DNA from: Arthrobacter rhombi
Lineage (GTDB): Bacteria; Actinomycetota; Actinomycetes; Actinomycetales; Micrococcaceae
Direction of reading: 5' to 3'
NCBI RefSeq assembly: GCF_900163545.1
Contig: NZ_FUHW01000023.1
Coordinates: 1-64,000 of the forward strand
DNA length: 64,000 nucleotides
Of this stretch, positions 9,773 to 19,781 are shown one piece after another. The position numbers were made by a program, and so were the translations under genes. Under the pieces are notes generated by a model. It did not search any database. It had not been told where the DNA came from and was given only the letters and a program-made list of their open reading frames with translations. Position 1 is the stretch's first letter. Each line of letters opens with the position of its first letter.

Positions 9773-10357
9773 TTAGCCTCGTTGACGTGTTGCTGCCTCG
9801 GCGGCAGCCCAGGCTCGTTGCGCCGGGGTCAAACCGCTGGAACCGGCAGTCACGCCGGTGGAGGCCTGCGAGCCGGGGGCCGCACCGCGCCACCCGTGCG
9901 TAATGGCCAAGGCGGCGGCATCGGCGGCATCGGCAGGTTTGGGTGGCTCGGCGAGGCGAAGGATCTTCGCCACCATCTTGCCCACGGCTGCCTTGCTCGC
10001 CTGTCCGCTTCCGGTGACAGCGGCCTTCACCTCGGTCGGTGTATGCAAGGCGACCGGGATGCCGCGACGGGCTGCGGCGACAATGACGATCCCCGAGGCC
10101 TGCGCGGTGCCCATCACCGTGCTGACATTGAGCTGGCTGAAGACCCGCTCGACGGCGAGGACGTCGGGGCAATGCTGGTCCAACCACGCGTCGATGCCTT
10201 CGGCAATGGCCAGGAGGCGCTGATCCAAGGGGGTGTCCGGGGACGTGCCGACCACCGTGACATCAACCAGGGAGGCCCGCCGGTTGGGTTCGACGTCGAC
10301 CACGGCCAAACCACAACGGGTCAGTCCCGGGTCGACGCCGACCACACGCAACGCCAT
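9773..10357 (-). CDS. ruvC: Crossover junction endodeoxyribonuclease RuvC
   Basis: The protein (194 residues) opens with [16 protein letters not shown], which carries the first catalytic Asp at position 9. The [13 protein letters not shown] segment carries the catalytic Glu, and conserved acidic residues sit near the C-terminus (ALAITHG region). It resolves Holliday junctions. The C-terminal tail of about 40 residues is Ala/Gly/Ser-rich and longer than in E. coli RuvC. It lies 6 bases after yebC. Confidence 0.95.
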   Translation of the reverse strand: MALRVVGVDPGLTRCGLAVVDVEPNRRASLVDVTVVGTSPDTPLDQRLLAIAEGIDAWLDQHCPDVLAVERVFSQLNVSTVMGTAQASGIVIVAAARRGIPVALHTPTEVKAAVTGSGQASKAAVGKMVAKILRLAEPPKPADAADAAALAITHGWRGAAPGSQASTGVTAGSSGLTPAQRAWAAAEAATRQRG

Positions 10358-10363
10358 GGGGTG

Positions 10364-11122
10364 CTAGTCGTCCTCTTCGAGTTCGGCCATAACCTCATCG
10401 GTGAGGTCGGCATTGGAGTACACGTTCTGCACATCGTCGAGTTCTTCGAGGGCATCGGCAAGCTTGAGGAACTTACGTGCCGCTGCTGCGTCGATCTGGA
10501 CCTGCATGGACGGTACGAACTCGACCTCATCGGATTCGTACTCGATGCCGGCCTCCTCCAACGCCTTGATCACGGACTGCAGGTCAGTCGGTTCGCAATG
10601 GACCTCAAAGCTGTCCCGGGATTCCTTGACTTCTTCGGCACCGGCGTCGAGCACTGCCATCAGCAGGTCATCTTCGGTCAGCTCGTTCTTCGGCACCGAG
10701 ATCACGCCCTTGCGGGTGAACATATAGGCCACCGAACCCGGGTCCGCGACGGTCCCACCACTGCGGGTGATGGCCAGGCGCACCTCGGAAGCGGCCCGGT
10801 TCTTGTTATCGGTCAGGCACTCGATGAGCAGCGCAGAGCCTTGAGGTCCGCGTGCTTCGTAGATGATCTCGGCATAGTCGATGACCTCGCCGGTCAGTCC
10901 GGCACCGCGTTTGACGGCCCGGTCGATATTGTCGTTCGGCACCGAGGTCTTCTTCGCCTTGGCAACGGCGACCTCCAAGCCAGGGTTGCCTGCCATATCG
11001 GCGCCACCGGCGCGGGCTGCGACCTCGATGTTCTTGATGAGCTTGGCAAACGACTTCGCGCGCTTGGCGTCGATGGCCGCCTTCTTATGCTTGGTGGTTG
11101 CCCATTTGGAGTGGCCTGACAT
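10364..11122 (-). CDS. yebC: YebC/PmpR family (TACO1-like) protein
   Basis: This 252-residue protein begins [18 protein letters not shown], the near-invariant start of the family, and keeps the [20 protein letters not shown] region. Members have been described as transcriptional regulators; recent work on the family points to relief of ribosome stalling at proline-rich stretches, so the old 'regulator' label may be incomplete. It sits 2 bases after pdxT and 6 bases before ruvC, the usual actinobacterial arrangement. Confidence 0.95.
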   Translation of the reverse strand: MSGHSKWATTKHKKAAIDAKRAKSFAKLIKNIEVAARAGGADMAGNPGLEVAVAKAKKTSVPNDNIDRAVKRGAGLTGEVIDYAEIIYEARGPQGSALLIECLTDNKNRAASEVRLAITRSGGTVADPGSVAYMFTRKGVISVPKNELTEDDLLMAVLDAGAEEVKESRDSFEVHCEPTDLQSVIKALEEAGIEYESDEVEFVPSMQVQIDAAAARKFLKLADALEELDDVQNVYSNADLTDEVMAELEEDD

Positions 11123-11124
11123 GC

Positions 11125-11802
11125 TTACGCTTCTCCCTTGATCAGCTGGATGAACAGTTCGTGGATCCGGCGCTCCCCCGTGACTTCCGGATGAAAGGAT
11201 GTCGCCAACAGAGATCCCGAACGTACTGCAACGATTCTACTGTCCGTTCCCGGATCCGTGCCCGATAGCCCCGACGGCACGTGGACGGAGGCCAAAACTT
11301 CGACCCCTCCACCCACCGATTCGACCCATGGCGCCCGGATGAACACCGCATGCACCGGTGCTGCCCGTCCAGCGCCATCCCGTGCGGTGTTCTCCTGGCG
11401 ATCAGGCAGTCCTTTGAAGTCCAGATCCGTCTCGAAAGACTCGACTTGGCGGCCGAAAGCGTTGCGTCGCACGCTCATATCGATGCCACCGAAACTCTGC
11501 TGCGACACACCTTGGCGATCCGTGGCGGGGTCCAGAATCCGGTCAGCCAACAAAATCAGTCCGGCACAGGAACCGAAAACGGGGAAGCCGTCGGCAATTC
11601 GTTCCTTCACGGGTCCCGCCAGGCCGAACATCCGCGACAGCTTATCGATGGTGGTCGACTCGCCACCGGGAAGAACCAGACCATCGAGCCCCGTGAGTTC
11701 TTCGGCGCGGCGGACCGGAACCGCACGGGCACCGGCGTCCTCCAACGCGGCCACGTGTTCACGGACATCACCTTGCAGTGCCAGAACACCGACAGTGGGC
11801 AT
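11125..11802 (-). CDS. pdxT: Pyridoxal 5'-phosphate synthase glutaminase subunit PdxT
   Basis: The 225-residue class I glutamine amidotransferase carries LPGGEST (about 44-50), the nucleophile Cys79 in [10 protein letters not shown], and a C-terminal [10 protein letters not shown] with the His/Glu of the catalytic triad. It supplies ammonia to PdxS for vitamin B6 synthesis. pdxT is usually adjacent to pdxS; here pdxS is about 4.2 kb away, beyond three unrelated genes, so the two subunits are probably transcribed separately. Confidence 0.95.
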   Translation of the reverse strand: MPTVGVLALQGDVREHVAALEDAGARAVPVRRAEELTGLDGLVLPGGESTTIDKLSRMFGLAGPVKERIADGFPVFGSCAGLILLADRILDPATDRQGVSQQSFGGIDMSVRRNAFGRQVESFETDLDFKGLPDRQENTARDGAGRAAPVHAVFIRAPWVESVGGGVEVLASVHVPSGLSGTDPGTDSRIVAVRSGSLLATSFHPEVTGERRIHELFIQLIKGEA

Positions 11803-11930
11803 CTAAGACAGCCTTTCCCTAAAGGATCCAGGATTCACACCGTGTGACGCGGCGGAAGAATGGGACGCTTCAGCATAGTTCCCCTCGACCGTCCGCCTCA
11901 CCGTGCAGGACACGAGGACCCACGTCGACG

Positions 11931-13166
11931 TCATTTGGTGTCATCGGGCTGCCAGGGGCCTGCCCCGTCCGCATCGGCGCCCAAGCGATTGACCGTCGAA
12001 CGGGTCCGTTTCAACGAGGCAGCGTCGCCGGCGGCCGTCGTACACGGGGTCTTTGCCGGCAGGGCACACCAGCGCACCGGATCCTGGGCCATGATGTGTC
12101 CTGCCCAGCGCGGAGCCGCGGTCTTCCAGTGATCGCCCTTCTTCACGAAACTGAACTTCAGGCTCAGGCCTTCCCGGTTCACCGCCAGATCGGTCGCGTG
12201 GGAGGACACCGAATTTCCCAGGCCGTAGGCAATCCACACCCCACCTCGTTTTTCCAGCGGCAGGACCGAATGCGTATGGTGCGAATAGACAGCGTCAAAG
12301 ACCCCGCTATCGGCCAGTCTGTGGGCGATGCCCTGTTGTTCTGCCGTGGGGCGTGTCGAATATTCTTCGCCGGCATGGAATCCGGCCAACACGACGTCGG
12401 CGCCCGCCCGCCGGGCCTTCTTCGCCTGGGCGATCATCTTCTCGGTATCGATCAGATCGACTCTCCAGGGGGTATCGGCGCTCAACCCGTTGAGCCCGTA
12501 GGTCCCCACCACGACCCCGACCCGGATTCCACCGGTCTCAAGGATCAGCGGCTGCTTGGCCTCCGCTGCACTGCGGTACGTCCCGGTATGCTCCAGCCCG
12601 GCCCGATCCAACGCGTCCAAGGTCCGTTTCACCCCTGCAGTGCCGCCATCGACGGCATGATTGGTGGCGGTGGTACAGGCGTCATAACCGGTGGAGGCCA
12701 GAGCAGGCAGGATCTGCGGAGGCACCACGAAGGAGGGGTACCCGCTATAGGGCCCCTGCTCAGTACCCACCGGGGTCTCCAACGAACAAATGGCCAGATC
12801 GGCGTCCGAAAGGTAGGGCCGAAGCCCTGAAAGCAGCGGGACGAAGTCAGGTTCCGCGGAAGAACCGTCGGCCCTGGCCTGTTCCCAGAGCGGCGGGTGG
12901 AGCAGGACGTCGCCGGTGACCATCACCGAAACCTCCTCGGCGGACGACGGCGTCGGGCTCGGTACGGTGCTGGCTGGCTCTTTCGTCGGGGTCTGAGTTT
13001 GGCTGGGACCCATGGTCTGGGCCGACGACCCGCCAGGGGTTGCTCCCCCGCCGGCTGGGCTGGATGAATCGGCGGCGTAACAACCGGAAATCAGCAGCAA
13101 ACAGGCCATGAGCGGGACAAGCCGGCCCAGGGCCCGGTGACGGGTCGGCCATGAAGTGGGGGTCAT
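11931..13166 (-). CDS. CapA family lipoprotein (poly-gamma-glutamate/PgsA-like)
   Basis: The N-terminus is a lipoprotein signal: a basic region, a hydrophobic stretch, then the lipobox LISGC with Cys29. A Ser/Thr/Pro-rich linker to about residue 75 precedes a CapA-type metallophosphatase-like domain: MVTGDVLLHPPLW, ICSLETPVG, GYDACTTATNHAVDGG, LAGFHAGEEY and YSHHTHSVLP. In capsule-forming bacteria CapA/PgsA takes part in poly-gamma-glutamate export, but most actinobacterial members stand alone, as here, and their role is unproven. It is divergent from the M3 peptidase gene and inserted between pdxT and pdxS. Confidence 0.85.
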   Translation of the reverse strand: MTPTSWPTRHRALGRLVPLMACLLLISGCYAADSSSPAGGGATPGGSSAQTMGPSQTQTPTKEPASTVPSPTPSSAEEVSVMVTGDVLLHPPLWEQARADGSSAEPDFVPLLSGLRPYLSDADLAICSLETPVGTEQGPYSGYPSFVVPPQILPALASTGYDACTTATNHAVDGGTAGVKRTLDALDRAGLEHTGTYRSAAEAKQPLILETGGIRVGVVVGTYGLNGLSADTPWRVDLIDTEKMIAQAKKARRAGADVVLAGFHAGEEYSTRPTAEQQGIAHRLADSGVFDAVYSHHTHSVLPLEKRGGVWIAYGLGNSVSSHATDLAVNREGLSLKFSFVKKGDHWKTAAPRWAGHIMAQDPVRWCALPAKTPCTTAAGDAASLKRTRSTVNRLGADADGAGPWQPDDTK

Positions 13167-13217
13167 CCCACGATGTTATGCGTCGCGCCCTGCCTCCAGG
13201 TGTGAAAAACTACCTTC

Positions 13218-15239
13218 ATGACGAATCCTCTGCTCAGCAAAAGTCCGCTGCCATTCGAAATGCCCGCGTTCGACATCCTGACGGCCGAGCATTACGTCGA
13301 AGCAGTCAGACACGGTATCGCCGAGCAACTGGCTGCCATCGCCACCATGACGTCCTCCGCCGAGGAACCCACGTTCGGCAATACCACCGAGGCGTTCGAG
13401 GCCAGCGGCGAAACCCTGCGTCGGGCGGTGATGGCATTTTCCAATGTGAGGCCTTCCCACGGAACCGAAGACATCGTGGAAGTGGACGCCGAAATCCAAG
13501 CGCTGCTGACCGAACACCAGGACACGGTCCACCTCGACGCAAAGCTCCACTCCCGGCTGGCTGCCGTGGAGGCCAGCGGAGGCCTGAACGGTGAACAGCA
13601 GCGCCTCAGTTCCGAAACACTGCGCACGTTCAGCCAGGCGGGGGCAGGCCTCGACGACGCCGGCAAGGAGCGCCTACGGGCCCTGAACGCGGAAATCTCC
13701 GCCCTTTCGACCCGCTATGGCACGCTGTTGCTGGACGGCATGAATGATGCCGCAGTGCACTTCGAGTCCGCCCAGGAACTCGAAGGCCTCTCGGAGGCAG
13801 AAATCGCGTCGGCGTCCCGTGCGGCTACGGCAGCAGGACACCAGGGTGGTTATCTGCTCACGCTAGTCCTCCCGACCCAACAGCCTGCCCTGGCCCGGCT
13901 CGAACGTGAAGAGTCACGGCGCAGAATATTCGAGGCATCGACCCGACGCGGGCAGGACGGGCAGAACCGGACCCTGGACTTGGGGGCCTCGATGGCGCGT
14001 CTGCGCGCTGAACGTGCAGCCCTGTTGGGCTATGAGCATCACGCGGCCTACGTATTGGAAGGCCAGACCGCCCCGTCGGTCGAGGCGGTGCGTGAGCGCT
14101 TGGCCGGGCTGATCCCCGGTGCCCTGGCCAACGCCGCGACCGAGGCCCAGACCATGGCCGAGCTGGCCGGCCGGGAGATCGCCCCCTGGGACCGCGCCTA
14201 CTATTCGGCCCGGGTCCAGCGAGAGAAATATGCTGTGGACGCCGCGGCCCTGAAGCCCTGGTTCGAACTGGACCGAGTCATCCACGACGGGGTTTTCGCC
14301 GCAGCCACCCGGCTCTACGGGGTCACCTTCTCCGAACGCCATGACCTGCCCGTCTACCACCCGGAAGTCAGGGTCTGGGAAGTCACCGACGCCGATGGCA
14401 GCACGCTGGGATTGTTCCTCGGCGATTACTTCGCCCGTCCCACCAAATCCGGGGGCGCCTGGATGAACAGCATCCGCGACGGGGCCTCGTTCTTCGACGA
14501 GCTTCCCGTGGTGACCAATAATCTCAATATTCCTGCTCCGGCCGACGGACAGCCCGCACTGGTGACCCTCGACGAGTGCCGCACCCTCTTCCATGAATTC
14601 GGCCACGCCCTCCATGGGCTGTTCGCCAACGGGATCTACCCCTCTTTGGCTGGGACTTCGGTACCGCGAGACTTCGTCGAGTATCCCTCGCAGGTCAATG
14701 AAATGTGGCAGTTCGACACCGATCTGATCAGCGAATATGCCCGCCACATCGATACCGGCGACCCCCTGCCTGCCGGGGCCCTGCAGAAAATCCAGGACGC
14801 ACAACTCTGGGGTGAGGGTTTCTCCACGACCGAATACCTGGCGGCAGCACTCTTGGATCTGGAGTGGCATTCCCTGGCCGCCGGAGAGGACCCGGGTGAC
14901 CCGGTGGAATTCGAGGACCGGGTGCTGCGCGAAGCAGGGTTCTCCCCCGAGGTCATCGTCCCGCGCTACCGCACCGGCTACTTCAAACACATCTTCGATG
15001 GCGGCTATTCCGCCGGCTACTACTCCTATATCTGGAGTGAAGTACTCGATGCCGACACGGTGGAATGGTTCACTGAAAACGGCGGTGGGACCCGGGCCAA
15101 CGGCGACCGGTTCCGCAACGAACTTTTGGCCCGGGGCAATACCCGGGACCCGCTGGAGTCCTATACGGCCTTTCGTGGGCGCGAAGCCCGTTTGGCGCCG
15201 CTGCTGGTGCGCCGCGGACTCGCTGCTGCAGCACGGTGA
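13218..15239 (+). CDS. M3 family zinc oligopeptidase (Dcp-like)
   Basis: The 673-residue protein has the M3 signature LFHEFGHALHG, with the HEFGH zinc motif at 459-463 and a downstream conserved Glu. The C-terminal DGGYSAGYYSYIWSEVLDAD block is characteristic of dipeptidyl carboxypeptidase/oligopeptidase A. The length matches the family. It has no signal peptide and probably degrades peptides in the cytoplasm. It is the first gene of a two-gene unit, its TGA overlapping the next GTG. Confidence 0.93.
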   Translation: MTNPLLSKSPLPFEMPAFDILTAEHYVEAVRHGIAEQLAAIATMTSSAEEPTFGNTTEAFEASGETLRRAVMAFSNVRPSHGTEDIVEVDAEIQALLTEHQDTVHLDAKLHSRLAAVEASGGLNGEQQRLSSETLRTFSQAGAGLDDAGKERLRALNAEISALSTRYGTLLLDGMNDAAVHFESAQELEGLSEAEIASASRAATAAGHQGGYLLTLVLPTQQPALARLEREESRRRIFEASTRRGQDGQNRTLDLGASMARLRAERAALLGYEHHAAYVLEGQTAPSVEAVRERLAGLIPGALANAATEAQTMAELAGREIAPWDRAYYSARVQREKYAVDAAALKPWFELDRVIHDGVFAAATRLYGVTFSERHDLPVYHPEVRVWEVTDADGSTLGLFLGDYFARPTKSGGAWMNSIRDGASFFDELPVVTNNLNIPAPADGQPALVTLDECRTLFHEFGHALHGLFANGIYPSLAGTSVPRDFVEYPSQVNEMWQFDTDLISEYARHIDTGDPLPAGALQKIQDAQLWGEGFSTTEYLAAALLDLEWHSLAAGEDPGDPVEFEDRVLREAGFSPEVIVPRYRTGYFKHIFDGGYSAGYYSYIWSEVLDADTVEWFTENGGGTRANGDRFRNELLARGNTRDPLESYTAFRGREARLAPLLVRRGLAAAAR

Positions 15240-15946
15240 GCACTATTGCCGGCGCACAACGCGCCTTCGCCGACTGGCATCGAACGTTAGCTGCGGCCAC
15301 CGGTGGCCGGGAGTTCTCCACGCACGGGTGCCAATGGGTTTGGCAACCCACACGAGCCCGGCTGGTCCTGCTCTTCCCCACCCGCCCCGACGCCTCGGGG
15401 CTGCGCCCCGGTTTGGCAGAGGGAACGCGTTTGGGGGCGCGTGAGGTCCACGTCTTCCTCAACGCTGCAGCCCGTGATGGTGCTCTGACCGAGTTGGGTT
15501 TCCGTGACGCGCCACCACTTTTCTGGCATGGCGGTTCACCGGCGGACGTGGCGGCAGCGAGCAGCGATGCCCAACCGTGGAAGGGAAGCATCGACCTGTC
15601 CTCCGAGCTTCCCGAAGCCACCGGGGCTGACCGGGAAGAAATGGCGGTCCTCCAGCCGGGCCGCCGGATTGAACATGCCGTCGCCCGAGGTGCCGATGGG
15701 ACACTCTCGGGGCGGGGCTTCGCCCAGTTGCACGACGGCGGGGACCTCTCCATCCAGTCTCTGGCGGTAGGGCCTTCCTGGCGGCGCCAGAGGGCGGGAA
15801 CCGCCATCCTGGATGCCTTGGTCCAACGCCTCGACTCCGAGGAAGGCAAGGGCCAGGTATTGGCGGCGTCTACCCCCGGCGCCTCGACCTTCTTCCGCAC
15901 CAATGGTCTGGAGCTGCTGGGCAAGGGACGCCATCTGGTCCAGTAG
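15236..15946 (+). CDS. GNAT-like acetyltransferase domain protein (236 aa)
   Basis: The GTG at 15236 overlaps the M3 peptidase stop (GTGA), so it is translationally coupled. The first 130 residues match no family I recognise. The last 70 look like the core of a GNAT fold: LSIQSLAVGPSWRRQRAGTA is the acetyl-CoA pyrophosphate loop (V-P-x-W-R-x-x-x-x-G/A), followed by an amphipathic helix and a FFRTNGLELLG strand-turn. The substrate is unknown. Coupling to a peptidase may mean it acts on peptides or amino acids, but that is inference. Confidence 0.7.
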   Translation: MSTIAGAQRAFADWHRTLAAATGGREFSTHGCQWVWQPTRARLVLLFPTRPDASGLRPGLAEGTRLGAREVHVFLNAAARDGALTELGFRDAPPLFWHGGSPADVAAASSDAQPWKGSIDLSSELPEATGADREEMAVLQPGRRIEHAVARGADGTLSGRGFAQLHDGGDLSIQSLAVGPSWRRQRAGTAILDALVQRLDSEEGKGQVLAASTPGASTFFRTNGLELLGKGRHLVQ

Positions 15947-15954
15947 AAAACACG

Positions 15955-15989
15955 AACGGCTGGCCACTCTCCAGGAGTGGCCAGCCGTT
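15955..15989. terminator. Convergent terminator hairpin (GNAT gene / pdxS)
   Basis: A perfect 15-bp stem, AACGGCTGGCCACTC and GAGTGGCCAGCCGTT, with the loop TCCAG, sits between two convergent genes. On the minus strand it is followed by GTGTTTTC, so it best serves pdxS, and it could act in both directions. Confidence 0.75.
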
Positions 15990-16005
15990 GGTGATGCTGT
16001 GGTGT

Positions 16006-16920
16006 TTACCAGCCGCGCTCGGAGAGGCGGTGCGGTTCGGGCAGCTCCTCCACGTTGATGCCGACCATGGCCTCGCCGAGGCCGCGTGAGGCCTGGGCAA
16101 TCACGGAGGGGTCGTCGTGGAAGGTAGTGGCCTTCACGATGGCTGCGGCACGCTGGGCCGGGTTCCCTGATTTGAAGATCCCCGAGCCGACGAACACGCC
16201 GTCGGCACCGAGCTGCATCATCATCGCGGCATCCGAAGGAGTGGCGATGCCGCCGGCGGTGAAGAGCACGACGGGCAGCTTGCCGGCCTCGGCGACTTCC
16301 TTGACCAGTTCGTAGGGGGCCTGCAGCTCCTTGGCAGCCACATAGAGCTCGTCTTCGGGCATGGAGGACAGCTTCGCTATTTCGGCGCGAATCTTGCGCA
16401 TATGACCCGTGGCGTTGGAGACGTCGCCCGTACCGGCTTCACCCTTGGAACGGATCATTGCGGCACCCTCGTTGATGCGGCGCAGGGCTTCCCCGAGGTT
16501 GGTCGCCCCGCAAATGAACGGGACCGTGAAATCACGCTTATCGATGTGGTTCACGTAGTCGGCGGGTGTGAGCACTTCCGATTCGTCGATGTAGTCGACG
16601 CCGAGGGACTGCAGCACGCGGGCCTCCACGAAGTGACCGATCCGTGCCTTCGCCATGACGGGAACCGATACGGCTTCGATGATGCTGTCGATCATATCCG
16701 GGTCCGACATGCGCGATACGCCGCCCTGCGCACGGATATCTGCGGGCACCCGTTCCAGTGCCATGACGGCGACGGCGCCGGAATCCTCGGCGATTCGGGC
16801 CTGCTCGGCGGTCACGACATCCATGATGACGCCGCCCTTGAGCATATCGGCCATGCCACGCTTCACCCGGGGGCTACCTGTGGTGGAGGACTGCGCGGAG
16901 GTGTTCTCAGTGCTGGACAC
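16006..16920 (-). CDS. pdxS: Pyridoxal 5'-phosphate synthase lyase subunit PdxS
   Basis: This 304-residue TIM-barrel enzyme condenses ribose 5-phosphate, glyceraldehyde 3-phosphate and ammonia into PLP. It shows [16 protein letters not shown], the [14 protein letters not shown] segment, the GEAGTGDV phosphate-binding loop and [27 protein letters not shown] chose the GTG at 16920, which has AAAGGA six bases upstream; a TTG five codons earlier overlaps that ribosome site. pdxT is not adjacent. Confidence 0.95.
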   Translation of the reverse strand: MSSTENTSAQSSTTGSPRVKRGMADMLKGGVIMDVVTAEQARIAEDSGAVAVMALERVPADIRAQGGVSRMSDPDMIDSIIEAVSVPVMAKARIGHFVEARVLQSLGVDYIDESEVLTPADYVNHIDKRDFTVPFICGATNLGEALRRINEGAAMIRSKGEAGTGDVSNATGHMRKIRAEIAKLSSMPEDELYVAAKELQAPYELVKEVAEAGKLPVVLFTAGGIATPSDAAMMMQLGADGVFVGSGIFKSGNPAQRAAAIVKATTFHDDPSVIAQASRGLGEAMVGINVEELPEPHRLSERGW

Positions 16921-17073
16921 GGATGGTCCTTTCAAAACGGGGGAAAGTACGCTCCATCCTAAGCCAGTGTGCCGGCGATCACCGCCCCGGATGACGCCAC
17001 CGGTCAGCGATGGGCGTGCTTTCCGTCAGTCGATGACGCAGATGCTTAGCACAACTGATGCTCGAGGGCTGCC

Positions 17074-17634
17074 TCAGTCCTGTTCCCACGCGTCGGCGAT
17101 GTCCTGACGGATATCGCCCAGGACCGCGGGGATGGCCTTGGTCTGGGCAATAATCGGGAAGAAGTTCCCGTCCCCGCTCCACCGGGGAACCACATGCTGA
17201 TGCAGGTGCGCGGCAATACCAGCCCCGCCGGCCACTCCCTGGTTCATCCCCAGATTGAAGCCGGAAGGGTTGGCCACCGCCCGGAGGACGCGCATCGCTT
17301 GTTGGGCTGCAGCACCCATTTCTGCGGTTTCCTCCACGGTGAGATCCGTGTAATCGGGGACGTGGCGGTAGGGACACACCAACAGATGCCCGGAGTTATA
17401 TGGAAAGAGGTTGAGCACCACGAACACCGTTTTGCCGCGGTGGACGATCAATGATTCCTCGTCGCTGCGCTGCGGTCCGGTGCAGAACGGGCAGTCGTCC
17501 TCGCTTTTGACCTGCCCCTGGCCCCGTTTGATGTAGGCCATGCGGTAGGGCGTCCAGAGGCGTTGGAAGGAGTCCGGGACCCCGGCCAGTTCGAAGTCGT
17601 CGGTGATCTCCTCGTCGTGTTCCGGGGTCCCCAC
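17074..17634 (-). CDS. HIT domain protein
   Basis: The 186-residue protein has a CPFCTG zinc-type CxxC near the N-terminus and the histidine triad HLHQHVVPRW. The family hydrolyses or transfers nucleotides, often Ap4A phosphorylase or AMP-hydrolase activity. It starts with GTG three bases after the thrS stop, in one operon with thrS. In related Micrococcaceae this position is typically followed by pgsA and other phosphatidylinositol/PIM genes; here the next gene is pdxS. Confidence 0.92.
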   Translation of the reverse strand: MGTPEHDEEITDDFELAGVPDSFQRLWTPYRMAYIKRGQGQVKSEDDCPFCTGPQRSDEESLIVHRGKTVFVVLNLFPYNSGHLLVCPYRHVPDYTDLTVEETAEMGAAAQQAMRVLRAVANPSGFNLGMNQGVAGGAGIAAHLHQHVVPRWSGDGNFFPIIAQTKAIPAVLGDIRQDIADAWEQD

Positions 17635-17637
17635 GGG

Positions 17638-19641
17638 CTACGCCTCCCGGTTCTGCACGGCGGTCACGATGCGCTCGATGGCCTCGGCCACCGGCACCCC
17701 GTTGTCCTGGCTTCCATCGCGGAATCTGAAGGAGACGGCGCCGGCCTCTGCGTCTTCTCCCCCGGCGATCAGGGTGAAGGGGATTTTGTTCTTGGAGGCG
17801 TTGCGGATCTTCTTCGGGAACCTCTCGGTGCCCAAATCGGCTTCGACGCGGATGCCGAGGGCCTTGAGCTGGCCCACGATGTCCTGGACGTAGTCGTTGA
17901 AGGCCTCGGCCACGGGAATGCCGAGCACCTGAACCGGGGCCAGCCAGGCGGGGAACGCGCCGGCGTAGTGCTCGATCAGTACACCCATGAAGCGTTCCAC
18001 GGAACCAAAGAGGGCGCGGTGGATCATCACCGGCCGCTGGCGGGAGCCATCTGCTGCCTGGAATTCGAGTTCGAAGCGCTCGGGCAGGTTGAAGTCCAGC
18101 TGGATGGTGGACATCTGCCAGGTGCGCCCGATGGCGTCACGGGCCTGGACGGAGATCTTCGGGCCGTAGAAGGCGGCTCCGCCCGGATCCGGGACCAGTT
18201 CCAAACCGGATGCGGTGGCTACCTCCTCCAGGGTGCGGGTCGCCTCGTCCCAGGCATCGTCGCTCCCGACGTATTTCTCGGGGTTCTTGGTGGAGAGCTC
18301 CAGATAGAAGTCGTCGAGTCCGTAGTCCTTGAGCAGGTCCAACACGAATTCCAGCGCGTTGGTCAATTCGTCCTTCATCTGCTCGCGGGTGCAGTAGATG
18401 TGGGCGTCGTCCTGGGTCATGCCACGCACGCGGGTCAGCCCGTGCACGACGCCGGATTTCTCGTACCGGTAGACGGAACCGAATTCGAACATGCGCAGGG
18501 GCAGTTCGCGGTAGGAGCGGCCCCGGGAGGCGAAGATCAGGTTGTGCATCGGGCAGTTCATCGGCTTGAGGTAGTAGTCCTGGCCGGGCTTGCGCACCGA
18601 GCCGTCCTCGTTGAGTTCCTCGTCCACGTGCATCGGGGGGAACATGCCGTCGCGGTACCAGTCCAGGTGACCGGAGATCTCGTAGAGGTGGCCCTTGGTG
18701 ATATGCGGGGTGTAGACGAACTCGTAGCCGGCCTCTTCGTGGCGTTGGCGCGAGTAGTCCTCCATGGCCCGGCGGATGATGCCGCCCTTGGGGTGGAAGA
18801 CCGGCAGGCCCGAGCCGAGCTCGTCGGGGAAGGAGAAGAGGTCCAGTTCGGCACCGAGTTTGCGGTGGTCGCGGCGTTCGGCCTCGGCCAGGCGCTCCTG
18901 GTAGGCCTTCAGATCGGCCTTGGTCGGCCAGGCGGTTCCGTAGATGCGCTGGAGCTGCTTATTCTTCTCGTTGCCCAGCCAGTAGGCGGCAGCGGAACGG
19001 GTCAAAGCGAAGGCATTGGAGATCAGTTTGGTGTTGGGCAGGTGCGGGCCGCGGCAGAGATCGCACCAGATGGTGTCCCCGGACTTGCGGTCCACGTTGT
19101 CGTAGATGGTGATCTCACCGGCACCGACCTCGATGTTGGCGCCCTCGGCGACCGCGTCGGCGTCGCTGGACTTGCCCAGGATCTCCAACTTATACGGCTC
19201 TCCCGCCATGGCGGCACGGGCTTCGGCCTCGGTCACGACGCGGCGGGCGAACTTCTGGTTCTGGTTGACGATCTTGAGCATCATCTTCTCGAGGGTCTTC
19301 AGATCCTCGGGGGTGAAGGGCTCTTCGACGTCGAAATCGAAGTAGAAGCCGTCGGTGATGTAGGGGCCGATGCCCAACTTCGCCTCCGGGCGCAGTTGCT
19401 GGACGGCCTGGGCCATCACATGGGCTGTGGAGTGGCGCAGAACCTCAAGCCCTGCCGGTGAATCGATGGTCACCCGTTCGACGGTGGTCCCGGCTTCGAG
19501 TTCGCGGGACAGGTCGCAGAGGGCGTCGTCGACCTGCATGACGACGACGCTGCGATCGTCGAAGTACAGCTCGGCGCCGGTGGTGCCCGCAGCCACCGCT
19601 CGCTGTTCGCCGTCGACACTGAGGGTGATCTGCTCTGACAC
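17638..19641 (-). CDS. thrS: Threonine--tRNA ligase
   Basis: The 667-residue enzyme has an N-terminal TGS domain (about 1-65), the editing domain with [12 protein letters not shown], then the class II catalytic core ([44 protein letters not shown]) and a C-terminal anticodon-binding domain. It charges tRNA-Thr in the cytoplasm. The GTG start at 19641 has GGAG six bases upstream. The HIT gene follows almost immediately. Confidence 0.97.
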   Translation of the reverse strand: MSEQITLSVDGEQRAVAAGTTGAELYFDDRSVVVMQVDDALCDLSRELEAGTTVERVTIDSPAGLEVLRHSTAHVMAQAVQQLRPEAKLGIGPYITDGFYFDFDVEEPFTPEDLKTLEKMMLKIVNQNQKFARRVVTEAEARAAMAGEPYKLEILGKSSDADAVAEGANIEVGAGEITIYDNVDRKSGDTIWCDLCRGPHLPNTKLISNAFALTRSAAAYWLGNEKNKQLQRIYGTAWPTKADLKAYQERLAEAERRDHRKLGAELDLFSFPDELGSGLPVFHPKGGIIRRAMEDYSRQRHEEAGYEFVYTPHITKGHLYEISGHLDWYRDGMFPPMHVDEELNEDGSVRKPGQDYYLKPMNCPMHNLIFASRGRSYRELPLRMFEFGSVYRYEKSGVVHGLTRVRGMTQDDAHIYCTREQMKDELTNALEFVLDLLKDYGLDDFYLELSTKNPEKYVGSDDAWDEATRTLEEVATASGLELVPDPGGAAFYGPKISVQARDAIGRTWQMSTIQLDFNLPERFELEFQAADGSRQRPVMIHRALFGSVERFMGVLIEHYAGAFPAWLAPVQVLGIPVAEAFNDYVQDIVGQLKALGIRVEADLGTERFPKKIRNASKNKIPFTLIAGGEDAEAGAVSFRFRDGSQDNGVPVAEAIERIVTAVQNREA

Positions 19642-19698
19642 GTGGGTCTCCTGAATCGTGGTGGGGCTTCATGACTTGTGGCATACGGTGACCACAGC

Positions 19699-19755
19699 CA
19701 GCCGGGATCCAGCTTAACGGACCAGATCATGCCCGAACCAATCGGATCCCGGCTG
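19699..19755. other. Inverted repeat in the thrS-SDR gap
   Basis: The 12-base arms CAGCCGGGATCC (19699-19710) and GGATCCCGGCTG (19744-19755) are perfectly complementary across a 33-base spacer. It lies between the SDR stop and the thrS start, with no U-tract. It may end the SDR transcript or act in the thrS leader. Confidence 0.4.
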
Positions 19756-19781
19756 CCGGCCCCACCCGCCCCGGAATCGGG

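Noticed and set aside
9749-11119. A 456-codon open frame on the + strand
   Set aside because: Antisense to ruvC and yebC with no recognisable domain; a GC-bias artefact.
17563-19461. A 632-codon open frame on the + strand
   Set aside because: It lies exactly antisense to thrS and has a shadow composition (Gly/Val/His-rich, no domain). High-GC codon bias opens the opposite strand.
19642-19781. A T-box or other riboswitch ahead of thrS
   Set aside because: No T-box sequence or specifier stem is visible; only a spaced inverted repeat without a U-tract.
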